Origin: Otis tarda
Lineage: Eukaryota > Chordata > Aves > Otidiformes > Otididae
Direction: 5' to 3'
Length of the DNA stretch: 64,000 nucleotides
Assembly: GCA_026413225.1 (NCBI GenBank)
Contig: JAPMTP010000079.1
Coordinates: 180,971 to 244,970, forward strand
A program made the position numbers and the translations under genes. The notes beneath the pieces are model-generated. The model did no database searches. It was not told the origin of the DNA and was given only the letters and a program-made list of their open reading frames with translations. Positions within the stretch are counted from its first letter, which is position 1; every line of letters begins with the position of its first letter. This document shows positions 23,101 to 35,455 of the stretch, in pieces.

Positions 23101-25267
23101 AGCCACTCAAGCTCTTTTTGCTCCTCAGCGGCCATTGGCAGTGCACCTACAGCAGCACAGACATTGGGGCTCCGGGCTTTCTCTGACAAACAGGGCTTCG
23201 ACGTTTACCACCAGGTGTACCTGATCGCCCCCTTAAAAATAAGCCCGAAACATCACGAACGTCGGACGATTGCTCCCACACCAAAAGTGCCAGACACTCA
23301 AGCTCTTGCTGCTCCTCAGCGGCCATTGGCAGCGCACCTACAGCAGCACAGACATTGGGGCTTCAGGCTTTCCCTGACGAACAGGGCTTCGACATTTACC
23401 ACCAGCTGCACCAGGGCGCCCCCTTAAAAAAAAAACCCAAAAAATCACGAACGTCGGACCATTGCTCCCACACCAAAAGTGCCAGCCACTCAAGCTCTTG
23501 CTGCTCCTCAGCGACCATTGGCAGTGCACCTACAACACCACCGACTTTATGACTCCGTGCTATCCCTAACGAACAGGGCTTCGACGTTTACCACCAGCTG
23601 CACGTGGGCTCCCCCTGAAAAAAAACCCAGAAAAAACACGTACGTCGGACGATTGCTCCCACACCAAAAGTGCCAGACACTCAAGCTCCTGCTCCTCCTC
23701 AGCAGCCATTGGCACTCCACGTACTGCACCAGAGACATTGAGGCTCCGGGCTTTCCCTGACGAACAGGGCTTCGACGTTTACCACAGCTGCACCTGGGCG
23801 CCCCCTGAAAAATAAGCCCGAAAAATCACGAACGTCGGACCATTGCTCCTACACCAAAAGTGCCAGCCACTCAAGCTCTTGCTGCTCCTCAGCGGCCATT
23901 GGCAGCGCACCTACAGCAGCACAGACATTGGGGCTCCGGGCTTTCCCTGACGAACAGGGTTTCGACGTTTACCACCAGCTGCACAAGGGAGGTCCCTGAA
24001 AAAAAACCCCGAAGTATCACGAACGTCGGACGATTGCTCCCACACCAAAAGTGCCAGACACTCAAGCTCTTGCTGCTCCTCAGCGGCCATTGGCAGTGCA
24101 CCTACAGCAGCACAGACATTGGGGCTCCGGGCTTTCCCTGACGAACAGGGCTTCGACGTTTACCACCAGCTGCACGTGGGCGCCCACTGAAAAAAAACCC
24201 CGAAAAATCACGAACGTCGGACCATTGCTCCCACACCAAAATTGCCAGATACCCAAGCTCTTGCTACTCCTCAGTGGCCATTGGCATTGCACCTACAGCA
24301 CCACAGACTTTAGGACTCCCTGCTATCCCTGAAGAAAAGGGCTTCAACGTTTACCAGCAGCTGCACCTGGGCGTCCCCTGAAAATAATCCCGAAGAAACA
24401 CGAACATCGGACAATTGCTCCCACACCAAAATTGCCAGCCACTCAAGCTCTTGCTGATCCTCAGCAGCCGTTGGCACTCCACGTACACACCAGAGACATT
24501 GCGGCTCAGGTATTTCCCTGACGAAGAGGGCTTGGACGTTTACCACCAGCTGCACATGGGCGCCGACTGAAAAAAAACCCCAAAAATCAGAAACGTCGGA
24601 CCATTGCTCCCACACCAAAAGTGCCAGCCACTCAAGCTCTTGCTGCTCCTCAGCGGCCATTGGCAGCGCACCTACAGCAGGACAGACATTGGGGCTCTGG
24701 GCTTTCCCTGAAGAACAGGGCTTCGACGTTTACCAGCAGCTGCACCACGGCGATCACTGAAAAAAAACCCCGAAAAAACACGAACGTTGGACGATTGCTC
24801 CCACACCAAAAGTGCCAGCCACTCAAGCTCTTGCTGCTCCTCAGCGGCCATTGGCAGTGCACTTACTGCACCAGAGACATTGGGCCTCCGGGCTTTCGCT
24901 GACGAACAGGGCTTCGACGTTTACCACCAGCTGCACCTGGGCGCCCACTGAAAAAAAACCCCGAAATATCACAAATGTCGGAAGATTGCTCCCACACCAA
25001 AAGTGCCAGCCCCTCAATCTCTTGCTGCTCTTCAGCGGCCTTTGGCAGCGCCCCTACAGCAGCACAGACATTGGGGCTCTAGGCTTTCCCTGACGAAAAG
25101 GGCTTCGCCGTTTACCACCAGCTGCACCTGGGCGTCCCCTGAAAATAACCCCTAAGAAACACGAATGTCGGACAATTGCTCCACAACGAAAAGGGCCAGC
25201 CACTCAAGCTCTTGTGCTCCTCAGCACCCGTTGGCACTCCACGTACCGCACCAGAGACATTGAGGCT
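20174..25267 (+). repeat. Subfamily B monomers, no large block duplication recognised (about 27 units)
   Basis: A continuous run of ordinary units. Local oddities include units with an extra C in TTTACCACCCAGCTGCACC (near 20530 and 20725), a unit with a short AAAAGTGAAGCC junction near 22520, one with CTGACAACAGGG near 22425, and units with ACCACAGACTTTAGGACTCC (near 24300). No foreign insertion or gene was seen. Confidence 0.85.
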
Positions 25268-26690
25268 CCGGTCTTTCCCTGACGAACAGGGCTTGGACGT
25301 TTACCAGCAGCTGCACGTGGGCGCCCCCTGAAAAAACACTGAAAATTCACGAACTTCGGACAATTGCTCCCACACCAAAAGTGCCAGCCACTCAAGCTCT
25401 TTTTGCTCCTCAGCGGCCATTGGCAGCGCACCTACAGCAGCACAGACATTGGGGCTCCGGGCTTTCCCTGAAGAACAGTGTTTCGATGTTTACCACCAGC
25501 TGCACCTGGGCGCCCCGTGAAAGAAAACCCCGAAGAATCTCGAACGTCGGATGATTGCTGCCACACCAAAAGTGCCAGGCACTCAAGCTCTTGCTGCTCC
25601 TCAGTGGCCATTGGCAGTGCACCTAGAGCACCACAGACTTTAGGACTCCCTGCTATCCCTAAGGAACAGGGCTTCGACGTTTACCACCAGCTGCACGTGG
25701 GCGCCCACTGAAAAAAACCCCGAAAAATCACGAACTTCGGACCATTGCTCCAACACCAAAAGTGCCAGCCACTCAAGCTCTTGCTGCTCCTCAGCGGCCA
25801 TTGGCAGTGCACCTACAGCAGCACAGACTTTAGGACTCCATGCTATCCCTGAAGAACAGGGCTTCGAAGTTTACCACCAGCTCTACCTGGGCGCCCACTG
25901 AAAAAAAACCACGAAAAAACACTAATGTCGGTTGATTGCTCCCACACCAAAAGTGCCACACACGCAAGCTCTTGCTGCTCCTCAGCGGCCATTGGCAGCG
26001 CACCTACAGCACCACAGACTTTGGGGCTCCGGGCTTTCCCTGACGAACAGGGCTTCTATGTTATACCACCAGCTGGACGTGGGCGCCCACTGAAAAAAAA
26101 CCCCCAAAAATCACGAACGTCGGAAGATTGCACCCACACCAAAATTGCCAGCCACTCAAGCTCTTGCTGCTCATCAGCGGCCATTGGCAGTCCACCTACC
26201 GCACCAGAGACATTGGGGCTCCGGGCTTTCCCTGACGAACAGGGCTTCGACATTTACCACCAGCTGCACCTGGGTGCCCCCTGAAAAAAAACCCCGAAAA
26301 ATCACCAACGTCGGACTATTGCTCCCACTCCAAAAGGGCCAGCCACTCAAGCTCTTGCTGCTCCTCAGTGGCCATTGGCAGTGCATCTACAGCAGCAGAG
26401 AAATTGGGGCTCCGGGCTTTCCCTGACAAACTGGGCTTCGACGTTTACCACCAGCTGCACGTGGGCGCTCCCTTAAAAAAAACCCCGAGAAATCACCAAC
26501 GTCGGAAGATTGCTCCCACACCAAAAGGGCCAGCCACTCAAGCTCTTGCTGCTCCTCAGAACCCGTTGGCACTCCACGTACCGCACCAGAGACATTGAGG
26601 CTCCGGTTTTTCCCTGACGAACAGGGCTTCGACGTTTACCACCAGCTGCACTTGATCGCTCCATGATAAAAAAACCCAAGAAATCACCAA
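25268..26690 (+). repeat. Duplicated satellite block, copy 1 (partner at 32121-33166)
   Basis: Shared rare features include AAGCTCTTTTTGCTCC (25394), GAAGAACAGTGTTTCGATG, GAATCTCGAACGTCGGATGATTGCTG, CACCTAGAGCACCACAGACTTT, CACTAATGTCGGTTGATTG and GCTTCTATGTTATACCACCAGC. The offset is 6857 for most of the run, about 36 monomers. Two monomers at about 26175-26550 are absent from the partner. Confidence 0.85.
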
Positions 26691-29339
26691 CGTCGGACGA
26701 TTGCTCCCACACCAAAAGTGCCAGCCACTCAAGCTCTTGCTGCTCCTCAGCGGCCATTGGCAGCGCACCTACAGCAGCACAGACATTGGGGCTCCGGGCT
26801 TTCCCTGACGAACAGGGCTTCGACGTTTACCACCAGCTGCACGTGGGCACCCACTGATAAAAACCCCAAGAAATCACGAACGTCGGACCATTGCTCCCAC
26901 ACCAAAAGTGCCAGCCACTCAAGCTCTTGCTGCTCCTCAGCGGCCATTGGCAGCGCACCTACAGCACCACAGACATTGGGGCTCCGGGCTTTCCCTGACG
27001 AACAGGGCTTCAACGTTTACCACCAGCTGCACGTGGTCGCCACCTGGAAAAAAATCTCGAAAAATCACGAACGTCGGACCATTGCTCCCACACCAAAAGT
27101 GCCAGCCACTCAAGCTCTTGCTGCTCCTCAGCGGCCATTGGCAGCGCACCTACAGCAGGACAGACTTTGGGGCTCTGGGCTTTCCCTGACGAACAGGGCT
27201 TCGACATTTACAACCAGCTGCACGTGGACTTCCACAGAAAAAAAACCCCGAAAAATCACGAACGTCGGACCATTGCTCCCACACCAAAAGTGCCAGATAC
27301 TGGAGCTCTTGCTGCTCCTCAGCGGCCATTGGCAGTCCACCTACCGCAGCCGAGACATTGGGGTTCCGGGCTTTCCCTGACGAACAGGGCTTCGACGTTT
27401 GCCACCAGCTACACGTGGGCGCCCACTGATAAACAAACTCGAAAAATCACGAACGTCGGACGATTGCTCCCACACCAAAAGTGCCAGACACTCAAGCTCT
27501 TGCTGCTCCTCAGCGGCCATTGGCAGCGCACCTACAGCAGCACAGACATTGGGGCTCCAGGCTTTCCCTGACGAACAGGGCTTCGACGTTTACCACCAGC
27601 TGCACGTGGGCGCCCCCTGAAAAAAAACCCCGAAAAATCACGAACGTCAGACTATTGCTCCCACACCAAAAGTGCCAGCCACTCAAGCTCTTGCTGCTCC
27701 TCAGCGGCCATTGGCAGCGCACCTACAGCAGCACAGACATTGGGGCTCCGGGCTTTCCCTGACGAACAGGGCTTCGACGTTTACCACCAGCTGCACCTGG
27801 ACTTCCACAGAAAAAAACCTCCGAAAATTCACGAACGTTGGACGATTGCTCCCACACCAAAAGTGCCAGATACTGGAGCTCTTGCTGCTCCTCATCGGCC
27901 ATTGGCAGTCCACCTACAGCACAAGAGACATTGGGGCTCCGGGCTTCCCTGACGAACAGGGCTTCGACGTTTGCAACCAGCTACACGTGGGCGCCCACTG
28001 AAAACACCCTGAAAAATCACGAATATCGGAATATTGCTCCCACACCGAAAGGGCCAGCCACTCAAGCTCTTGCTGCTCCTCAGCGGCCATTGGCAGTCCA
28101 CCTACCGCACCAGAGACATTGGGACTCCGGGCTTTCCCTGAAGAACAGGGCTTCGACGTTTACCACCAGCTGCACCAGGGCGCCCCCTGAAAAACAAACT
28201 CGAAAAATCACGAACGTCGGACGATTGCTCCCACACCAAAAGTGCCAGCCACTCAAGCTCTTGCTGCTCCTCAGCGGTCATTGGCAGCGCACCTACAGCA
28301 GCACAGACATTGCGGCTCCGGGCTTTCCCTGACGAACAGGGCTTCGACGTTTATCACCAGCAGCACGTGGGCGCCAACTGAAAAAAACTCGAAAAATCAC
28401 AAACGTCGGACGATTGCTCCCACACCAAAAGTGCCAGCCACTCAAGCTCTTGCTGCTCCTCAGCGGCCATTGGCAGCGCACCTACAGCAGCACAGACTTT
28501 GGGGCTCTGGGCTTTCCCTGACGAACAGGGCTTCGACATTTACCACCAGCTGCACGTGGACTTCCACTGAAAAAAAGCTCCGAAAAATCACGAATGTTGG
28601 ACAATTGCTCCCACACCAAAAGTGCCAGATACTGGAGCTCTTGCTGCTCCTCATCGGCCATTGGCAGCGCACCTACAGCACAAGAGACATTGGGGCTCCG
28701 GGCTTCCCTGACGAACAGGGCTTCGACGTTTGCCACTAGCTACACGTGGGCGCCCACTGAAAACACCCTGAAAAATCACGACAATCGGAAGATTGCTCCC
28801 ACACCGAAAGGGCCAGCCACTCAAGCTCTTGCTGCTCCTCAGCGGCCATTGTCAGTCCACCTACCGCACCAGAGACATTGGGACTCCGGGCTTTCCCTGA
28901 CGAACAGGGCTTCGACGTTTACCACCAGCTGCACGTGGGCGCCCCCTGAAAAACAAACTCGAAAAATCACGAACGTCGGACCATTGCTCCGACACCAAAA
29001 GTGCCAGCCACTCAAGCTCTTGCTGCTCCTCAGCGGCCATTGGCAGCGCACCTACAGCAGCACAGACATTGGGGCTCCGGGCTTTCCCTGACGAACAGGG
29101 CTTCGACGTTTACCAACAGCTGCACGTGGGGGCCACCTGGAAAAAAACCTCGAAAAATCACGAACGTCGGACCATTGCTCCCACACCAAAAGTGCCAGCC
29201 ACTCAAGCTCTTGCTGCTCTTCAGCGGCCATTGGCAGCGCACCTACAGCAGCACAGACACTGGGGCTCCAGGCTTTCCCTGACGAACAGGGCTTCGACGT
29301 TTACCACCAGCTGCACAACGGCGCCCCCTGAAAGAAAAC
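26691..29339 (+). repeat. Subfamily B monomers with local multi-unit repeats (about 14 units)
   Basis: The run includes three related short series with the GATACTGGAGCTCTTGC variant (near 27296, 27868 and 28628). The second and third series, about 757 bp apart, also share a GGGCTTCCCTGACG unit one T-C step shorter than normal and a GAAAACACCCTGAAAAATCACG tail. No gene or foreign insert was seen. Confidence 0.8.
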
Positions 29340-31450
29340 CCCAAAAAATCACGAACGTCGGACCATTGCTCCCACACCAAAAGTGCCAGATAGTGGAGCT
29401 CTTGCTGCTCCTCATTGGCCATTGGCAGTGCACCTACCGCAGCCGAGACATTGGGGTTCCGGGCTTTCCCTGACTAACAGGGCTTCGACGTTTGCCACCA
29501 GCTACACATGGGCGCCCACTGAAAACACCCTGAAAAATCACGAACATCGGAAGATTGCTCCCACACCGAAAGGGCCAGCCACTCAAGCTCTTGCTGCTCC
29601 TCAGCGGCCATTGGCAGTCCACCTACCGCACCAGAGACATTGGGACTCCGGGCTTTCCCTGACGAACAGGGCTTCGACGTTTACCAACAGCTGCACGTGG
29701 GGGCCACCTGGAAAAAAACCTCGAAAAATCACGAACGTCGGACGATTGCTCCCACACCAAAAGTGCCAGCCACTCAAGCTCTTGCTGCTCCTCAGCGGCC
29801 ATTGGCAGCGCACCTACAGCAGCACAGACATTGGGGCTCCGGGCTTTCCCTGACGAACAGGGCTTCGACGTTTACCACCAGCTGCATGTGGGCGCTCACT
29901 GAAAAAAAACCCCGAAAAATCACCAACGTCGGACCATTGCTCCCTCACCAAAAGTGCCAGCCACTCAAGCTCTTGCTGCTCCTCAGCGGCCATTGGCAGC
30001 GCACCTACAGCAGCACAGACATTGGGGCTCCGGGCTTTCCCTGACGAACAGGGCTTCGACGTTTACCACCAGCTGCACGTGGGCGCCCACTGAAAAAACC
30101 TCGAAAAATCACGAACGTCGGACCATTGCTCCCACACCAAAAGTGCCAGCCACTCAAGCTCTTGCTGCTCCTCAGCGGCCATTGGCAGCGCACCTACAGC
30201 AGCACAGACTTTGGGGCTCCGGGCTTTCCCTGACGAACAGGGCTTCGACGTTTACCACCAGCTGCACGTTGGCGCCCCCTGAAAAAAAAACACGAAAAAT
30301 CACGAACGTCAGACTATTGCTCCCACACCAAAAGTGCCAGCCACTCAAGCTCTTGCTGCTCCTCAGCGGCCATTGGCAGCGCATCTACAGCACGACAGAC
30401 ATTGGGGCTCCGGGCTTTCCCTGACGAACAGGGCTTCGACGTTTACCACCTGCTGCACAAGGGTGCTCACTGTTAAAAAACCCCAAAAAATAACGAACGT
30501 CGGAAGATTGTTCCCACACCAAAAGTGCCAGCTACTGGAGCTCTTGCTGCTCCTCAGGGGCCATTGGCAGTCCACCTACAGCACCACAGACATTGGGGCT
30601 CCAGGCTTTCCCTGACGAACAGGGCTTCGACGTTTACCACCTGCTGCACAAGGGCGCTGACTGAAAAAAAACCCCGAAGAATCACGAACGTCGGACCATT
30701 GTTCCACACCAAATCGGCAAGACACTCAAGCTCTTGCTGCTCCTCAGCGGCCATTGTCAGCGGACCTATAGCACCACAGACATTGGGGCTCAGGGCTTTC
30801 CCTGACGAACAAGGCTTCGACGTTTACCACCAGCTACACGTGGGCGCCGTCTGAAAAATACCTCGAAAAATCATGAACGTCGGACCATTGCTCCCACACC
30901 AAAAGTGCCAGCCACTCAAGCTCTTGCTGCTCCTCAGCAGCCATTGGCACTCCACGTATCGCACCAGAGACATTGAGGCTCCAGTCTTTCCCTGACGAAC
31001 AGGGCTTCGACGTTTACCACCAGCTGCACAACGGCGCCCCCTGAAAGAAAACCCCAAAAAATCACGAACGTCGGACCATTGCTCCCACACCAAAAGTGCC
31101 AGCCACTCAAGCTCTTGCTACTCCTCAGCGGCCATTGGCAGCGCACCTACAGCAGCACAGACATTGCGGCTCCGGGCTTTCCCTGACGAACAGGGCTTCG
31201 CCGTTTACCACAAGCTGCACGTGGGCGCCCACTGAAAAAAAACCTCGAAAAATCACGGACGTCGGACGATTGCTCCCACACCAAAAGTGCCGGCTACTGG
31301 ATCTCTTGCTGCTCCTCAGCGGCCATTGGCAGTGCACCTACAGCAGCAGAGACATTGGGGCTCCGTACTTTCCCTGACCAACAGGGCTTTGACGTTTACC
31401 ACCAACTACACGTGGGCGCCTACTGAAAACACCCCAAAAAATCATGAACG
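29340..31450 (+). repeat. Duplicated satellite series, copy 1 (partner at about 33720-35080)
   Basis: Variant monomers appear in the same order in both places: CCTACCGCAGCCGAGACATTGG, the GAAAACACCCTG tail, CACCGAAAGGGCCAGCC, CACCTGCTGCACAAGGG, and the ACACCAAATCGGCA unit. Offsets step from 4381 to 3809 to 3618, meaning three monomers and then one more are missing from the partner. Boundaries are approximate. Confidence 0.72.
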
Positions 31451-32120
31451 TCGGACCATTGCTCCCACACCAAAAGTGCCAGCCACTCAAGCTCTTGCTG
31501 CTCCTCAGCGGCCATTGGCAGCGCATCTACAGCAGCACAGACATTGGGGCTCCGGGCTTTCCCTGACGAACAGGGCTTCGACGTTTACCACCAGCTGCAC
31601 CTGGGCTCTCCCTGAAAAAAAACCCAGAAAAATCACGAACGTCGGACGATTGCTCCCACAACAAAAGTGCCAGACACTCAAGCTCTTGCTGCTCCTCAGC
31701 GGCCATTGGCAGTCCACCTACAGCAGCAAAGACATTGGGGATCCGGGCTTTCCCTGACGAACAGGGCTTCGACTTTTGCCACCAGCCACACCTGGGCGCC
31801 CCCTGAAAAAAAACCCCGAAAAAACACGAACGTCGGACGATTGCTCCCACACCAAAATTGCCAGACACTCAAGCTCTTGCTGCTCCTCAGCGGCCATTGG
31901 CAGCGCACCTACAGCACCACAGACACTGGGGCTCCGCGCTTTCCCTGACGAACAGGGCTTCGACGTTTACCACCAGCTGCACCGGAGCGCCCCCTGAAAA
32001 AAAGCCCCGAAAAATCACGAACGTCGGACCATTGCTCCCACACCAAAAGTGCCAACCACTCAAGCTCTTACTGCTCCTCAGCGGCCATTGGCAGCGCACC
32101 TACCGCAGCACAGACATTGG
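31451..32120 (+). repeat. Subfamily B monomers between blocks (about 3.5 units)
   Basis: Ordinary units. The unit near 31670-31800, with AGCAAAGACATTGGGGATCC and CACCAGCCACACCTGG, recurs at about 36815-36940 (offset about 5142, 27 monomers). No gene is present. Confidence 0.78.
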
Positions 32121-33166
32121 GGCTCCGGTCTTTCCCTGACGAACAGGGCTTGGACGTTTACCACCAGCTGCACGTGGGCGCCCCCTGAAAAAACACTGAA
32201 AAATCACGAACGTCGGACAATTGCTCCCACACCAAAAGTGCCAGCCACTCAAGCTCTTTTTGCTCCTCAGCGGCCATTGGCAGCACACCTACAGCAGCAC
32301 AGACATTGGGGCTCCGGGCTTTCCCTGAAGAACAGTGTTTCGATGTTTACCACCAGCTGCACCTGGGCGCCCCCTGAAAGAAAACCCCGAAGAATCTCGA
32401 ACGTCGGATGATTGCTGCCACACCAAAAGTGCCAGACACTCAAGCTCTTGCTGCTCCTCAGTGGCCATTGGCAGTGCACCTAGAGCACCACAGACTTTAG
32501 GACTCCCTGCTATCCCTAAGGAACAGGGCTTCGACGTTTACCACCAGCTGCACGTGGGCGCCCACTGAAAAAAACCCCGAAAAATCACGAACTTCGGACC
32601 ATTGCTCCAACACCAATAGTGCCAGCCACTCAAGCTCTTGCTGCTCCTCAGCGGCCATTGGCAGTGCACCTACAGCAGCACAGACTTTAGGACTCCATGC
32701 TATCCCTGAAGAACAGGGCTTCGAAGTTTACCACCAGCTGCACCTGGGCGCCCACTGAAATAAAACCCCGAAAAAACACTAATGTCGGTTGATTGCTCCC
32801 ACACCAAAAGTGCCACACACGCAAGCTCTTGCTGCTCCTCAGCGGCCATTGGCAGCGCACCTACAGCACCACAGACTTTGGGGCTCCGGGCTTTCCCTGA
32901 CGAACAGGGCTTCTATGTTATACCACCAGCTGGACGTGGGCGCCCACTGAAAAAAAAACCCCAAAAATCACGAACGTCGGAAGATTGCACCCACACCAAA
33001 ATTGCCAGCCACTCAAGCTCTTGCTGCTCATCAGCACCCGTTGGCACTCCACGTACCGCACCAGAGACATTGAGGCTCCGGTTTTTCCCTGACGAACAGG
33101 GCTTCGACGTTTACCACCAGCTGCACTTGATCGCTCCATGATAAAAAAACCCAAGAAATCACGAAC
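32121..33166 (+). repeat. Duplicated satellite block, copy 2 (partner at 25268-26690)
   Basis: Same variant order as the partner. Near 33030 it passes directly from GCTGCTCATCAGC to ACCCGTTGGCACTCC, joining what in the partner are two points about 380 bp apart. That gives an exact two-monomer deletion in register, the mark of unequal exchange. It lies just left of the inverted-repeat arm as far as the window can show. Confidence 0.83.
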
Positions 33167-33350
33167 GTCAGACGATTGCTCCCACACCAAAAGTGCCAGA
33201 CACTCAAGCTCTTGCTGCTCCTCAGCGGCCATTGGCAGCGCACCTAGAGCAGCACAGACATTGGGGCTCCGGGCTTTCCCTGACGAACAGGGCTTCGACG
33301 TTTACCACCAGCTGCACCTGGGCGACCACTGAAAAAAACCTCGAAAAATC

Positions 33351-33540
33351 ACGAACGTCGGACCATTGCTCCCACACCAAAAGTGCCAGCCACTCAAGCT
33401 CTTGCTGCTCCTCAGCGGCCATTGGCAGCGCACCTACAGCAGCACAGACATTGGGGCTCCGGGCTTTCCCTGACGAACAGGGCTTCGACGTTTACCACCA
33501 GCTGCACCTGGGCGACCACTGAAAAAAACCTCGAAAAATC
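33351..33540 (+). repeat. Representative 190-bp monomer of subfamily B, with internal motifs
   Basis: I use this unit as a reference. By hand count it holds 66 C and 43 G of 190 (57% GC, C-rich on the plus strand) and 11 CpG. It contains CAAGCTCTTG (33395-33404, arms CAAG/CTTG), CCCTGACGAACAGGG (33468-33482, 5-bp arms around 5 nt) and CAGCTG (33499-33504). It also has CGACGTT at 33486-33492, whose reverse complement AACGTCG falls in the next unit at 33544-33550. Two A-tracts, A7 at 33522-33528 and A5 at 33534-33538, lie about 11 bp apart centre to centre. Many sister units carry CACGTG after CAGCTG. No CENP-B-box-like 17-mer was found. Confidence 0.9.
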
Positions 33541-33719
33541 ACGAACGTCGGACGATTGCTCCCACACCAAAAGTGCCAGCCACTCAAGCTCTTGCTGCTC
33601 CTCAGCGGCCATTGGCAGCGCACCTACACCACCACAGACATTGGGGCTCCGGGCTTTCCCTGACGAACAGGGCTTCGACGTTTACCACCATCTGCACAAT
33701 GGCGCTCACTGAAAAAAAA

Positions 33720-35080
33720 CCCCGAAAAATCACGAACGTCGGACCATTGCTCCCACACCAAAAGTGCCAGATACTGGAGCTCTTGCTGCTCCTCATTGGC
33801 CATTGGCAGTCCACCTACCGCAGCCGAGACATTGGGGTTCCGGGCTTTCCCTGACGAACAGGGCTTCGACGTTTGCCACCAGCTACACGTGGGCGCCCAC
33901 TGAAAACACCCTGAAAAATCACGAACATCGGAAGATTGCTCCCACACCGAAAGGGCCAGCCACTCAAGCTCTTGCTGTTCCTCAGCGGCCATTGGCAGTC
34001 CACCTACCGCACCAGAGACATTGGGACTCCGGGCTTTCCCTGACGAACAGGGCTTCGACGTTTACCACCAGCTGCACGTTGGCGCCCCCTGAAAAAAAAC
34101 CCGAAAAATCACGAACGTCAGACTATTGCTCCCACACCAAAAGTGCCAGCCACTCAAGCTCTTGCTGCTCCTCAGCGGCCATTGGCAGCGCATCTACAGC
34201 ACGACAGACATTGGGGCTCCGGGCTTTCCCTGACGAACAGGGCTTCGACGTTTACCACCTGCTGCACAAGGGTGCTCACTGAAAAAAAACCCGAAAAAAT
34301 CACGAACGTCGGAAGATTGTTCCCACACCAAAAGTGCCAGCTACTGGAGCTCTTGCTGCTCCTCAGGGGCCATTGGCAGTCCACCTACAGCACCACAGAC
34401 ATTGGGGCTCCAGGCTTTCCCTGACGAACAGGGCTTCGACGTTTACCACCTGCTGCACAAGGGCGCTGACTGAAAAAAACCCCGAAGAATCACGAACGTC
34501 GGACCATTGTTCCACACCAAATCGGCAGGACACTGAAGCTCTTGCTGCTCCTCAGCAGCCATTGGCACTCCACGTATCGCACCAGAGACATTGAGGCTCC
34601 AGTCTTTCCCTGACGAAAAGGGCTTCGACGTTTACCACCAGCTGCACAACGGCGCCCCCTGAAAGAAAACCCCAAAAAATCACGAACGTCGGACCATTGC
34701 TCCCACACCAAAAGTGCCAGCCACTCAAGCTCTTGCTGCTCCTCAGCGGCCATTGGCTGTCCACCTACCACACCAGAGACATTGAGGCTCCGGGCTTTCC
34801 CTGACGAACAGGGCTTCGCCGTTTAACCACAAGCTGCACGTGGGCGCCCACTGAAAAAAACCTCGAAAAATCACGGACGTCGGACGATTGCTCCCACACC
34901 GAAAGTGCCGGCTACTGGATCTCTTGCTGCTCCTCAGCGGCCATTGGCAGTGCACCTACAGCAGCACAGACATTGGGGCTCCGTACTTTCCCTGACCAAC
35001 AGGGATTCGACGTTTACCACCAGCTACACGTGGGCGCCTACTGAAAACACCCCAAAAAATCATGAACGTCGGACCATTGC
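33720..35080 (+). repeat. Duplicated satellite series, copy 2 (partner at about 29340-31450)
   Basis: This shortened partner has the same rare variants in the same order. A piece of it, about 34540-34900, also recurs at about 36445-36805 (offset 1904, ten monomers), including the unusual GCCGTTTAACCACAAGCTGC unit. All of this lies inside the left arm, so each piece is present again in reverse near 60.5-63.6 kb. Confidence 0.72.
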
Positions 35081-35455
35081 TCCCACACCAAAAGTGCCAG
35101 CCACTCAAGCTCTTGCTAATCCTCAGCGTCCATTGGCAGTCCACCTACAGCACCAGAGACATTGGGGCTCCGGGCTTTCCCTGACGAACAGGGCTTCGAC
35201 GTTTACCACCATTGTACCAGGGCGCCCCCTGAAAAAATACCCCTAAACCTCACCAGTGTCGTACGATTGCTCCCACACCAAAAGTGCCAGACACTCAAGC
35301 TCTTGCTGCTCCTCAGCGGCCATTTTCAGCGCACCTACAGCACCACAGACATTGGGGCTCCGGACTTTCCCTGACGAACAGGGCTTCGACGTTTACCACC
35401 AGCTGCACGTGGGCGCTCCCTGAAAAGAAACCCAGAAAAATCACGAACCTCGGAA

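Noticed and set aside
26718-27380. Long open frames of 90-220 codons with a recurring protein-like pattern, this being the longest
   Set aside because: They are translations of the satellite. The same frames recur in most monomers on both strands, end at the TGA/TAA before the A-run, rotate frame because 190-191 is not a multiple of three, and change length with A-run indels. There is no start context, splice structure or domain.
33351-33540. CENP-B box in the monomer
   Set aside because: The closest candidate, CTTCGACGTTTACCACC, keeps the TTCG but lacks the required A and the CGGG at the defined positions on either strand.
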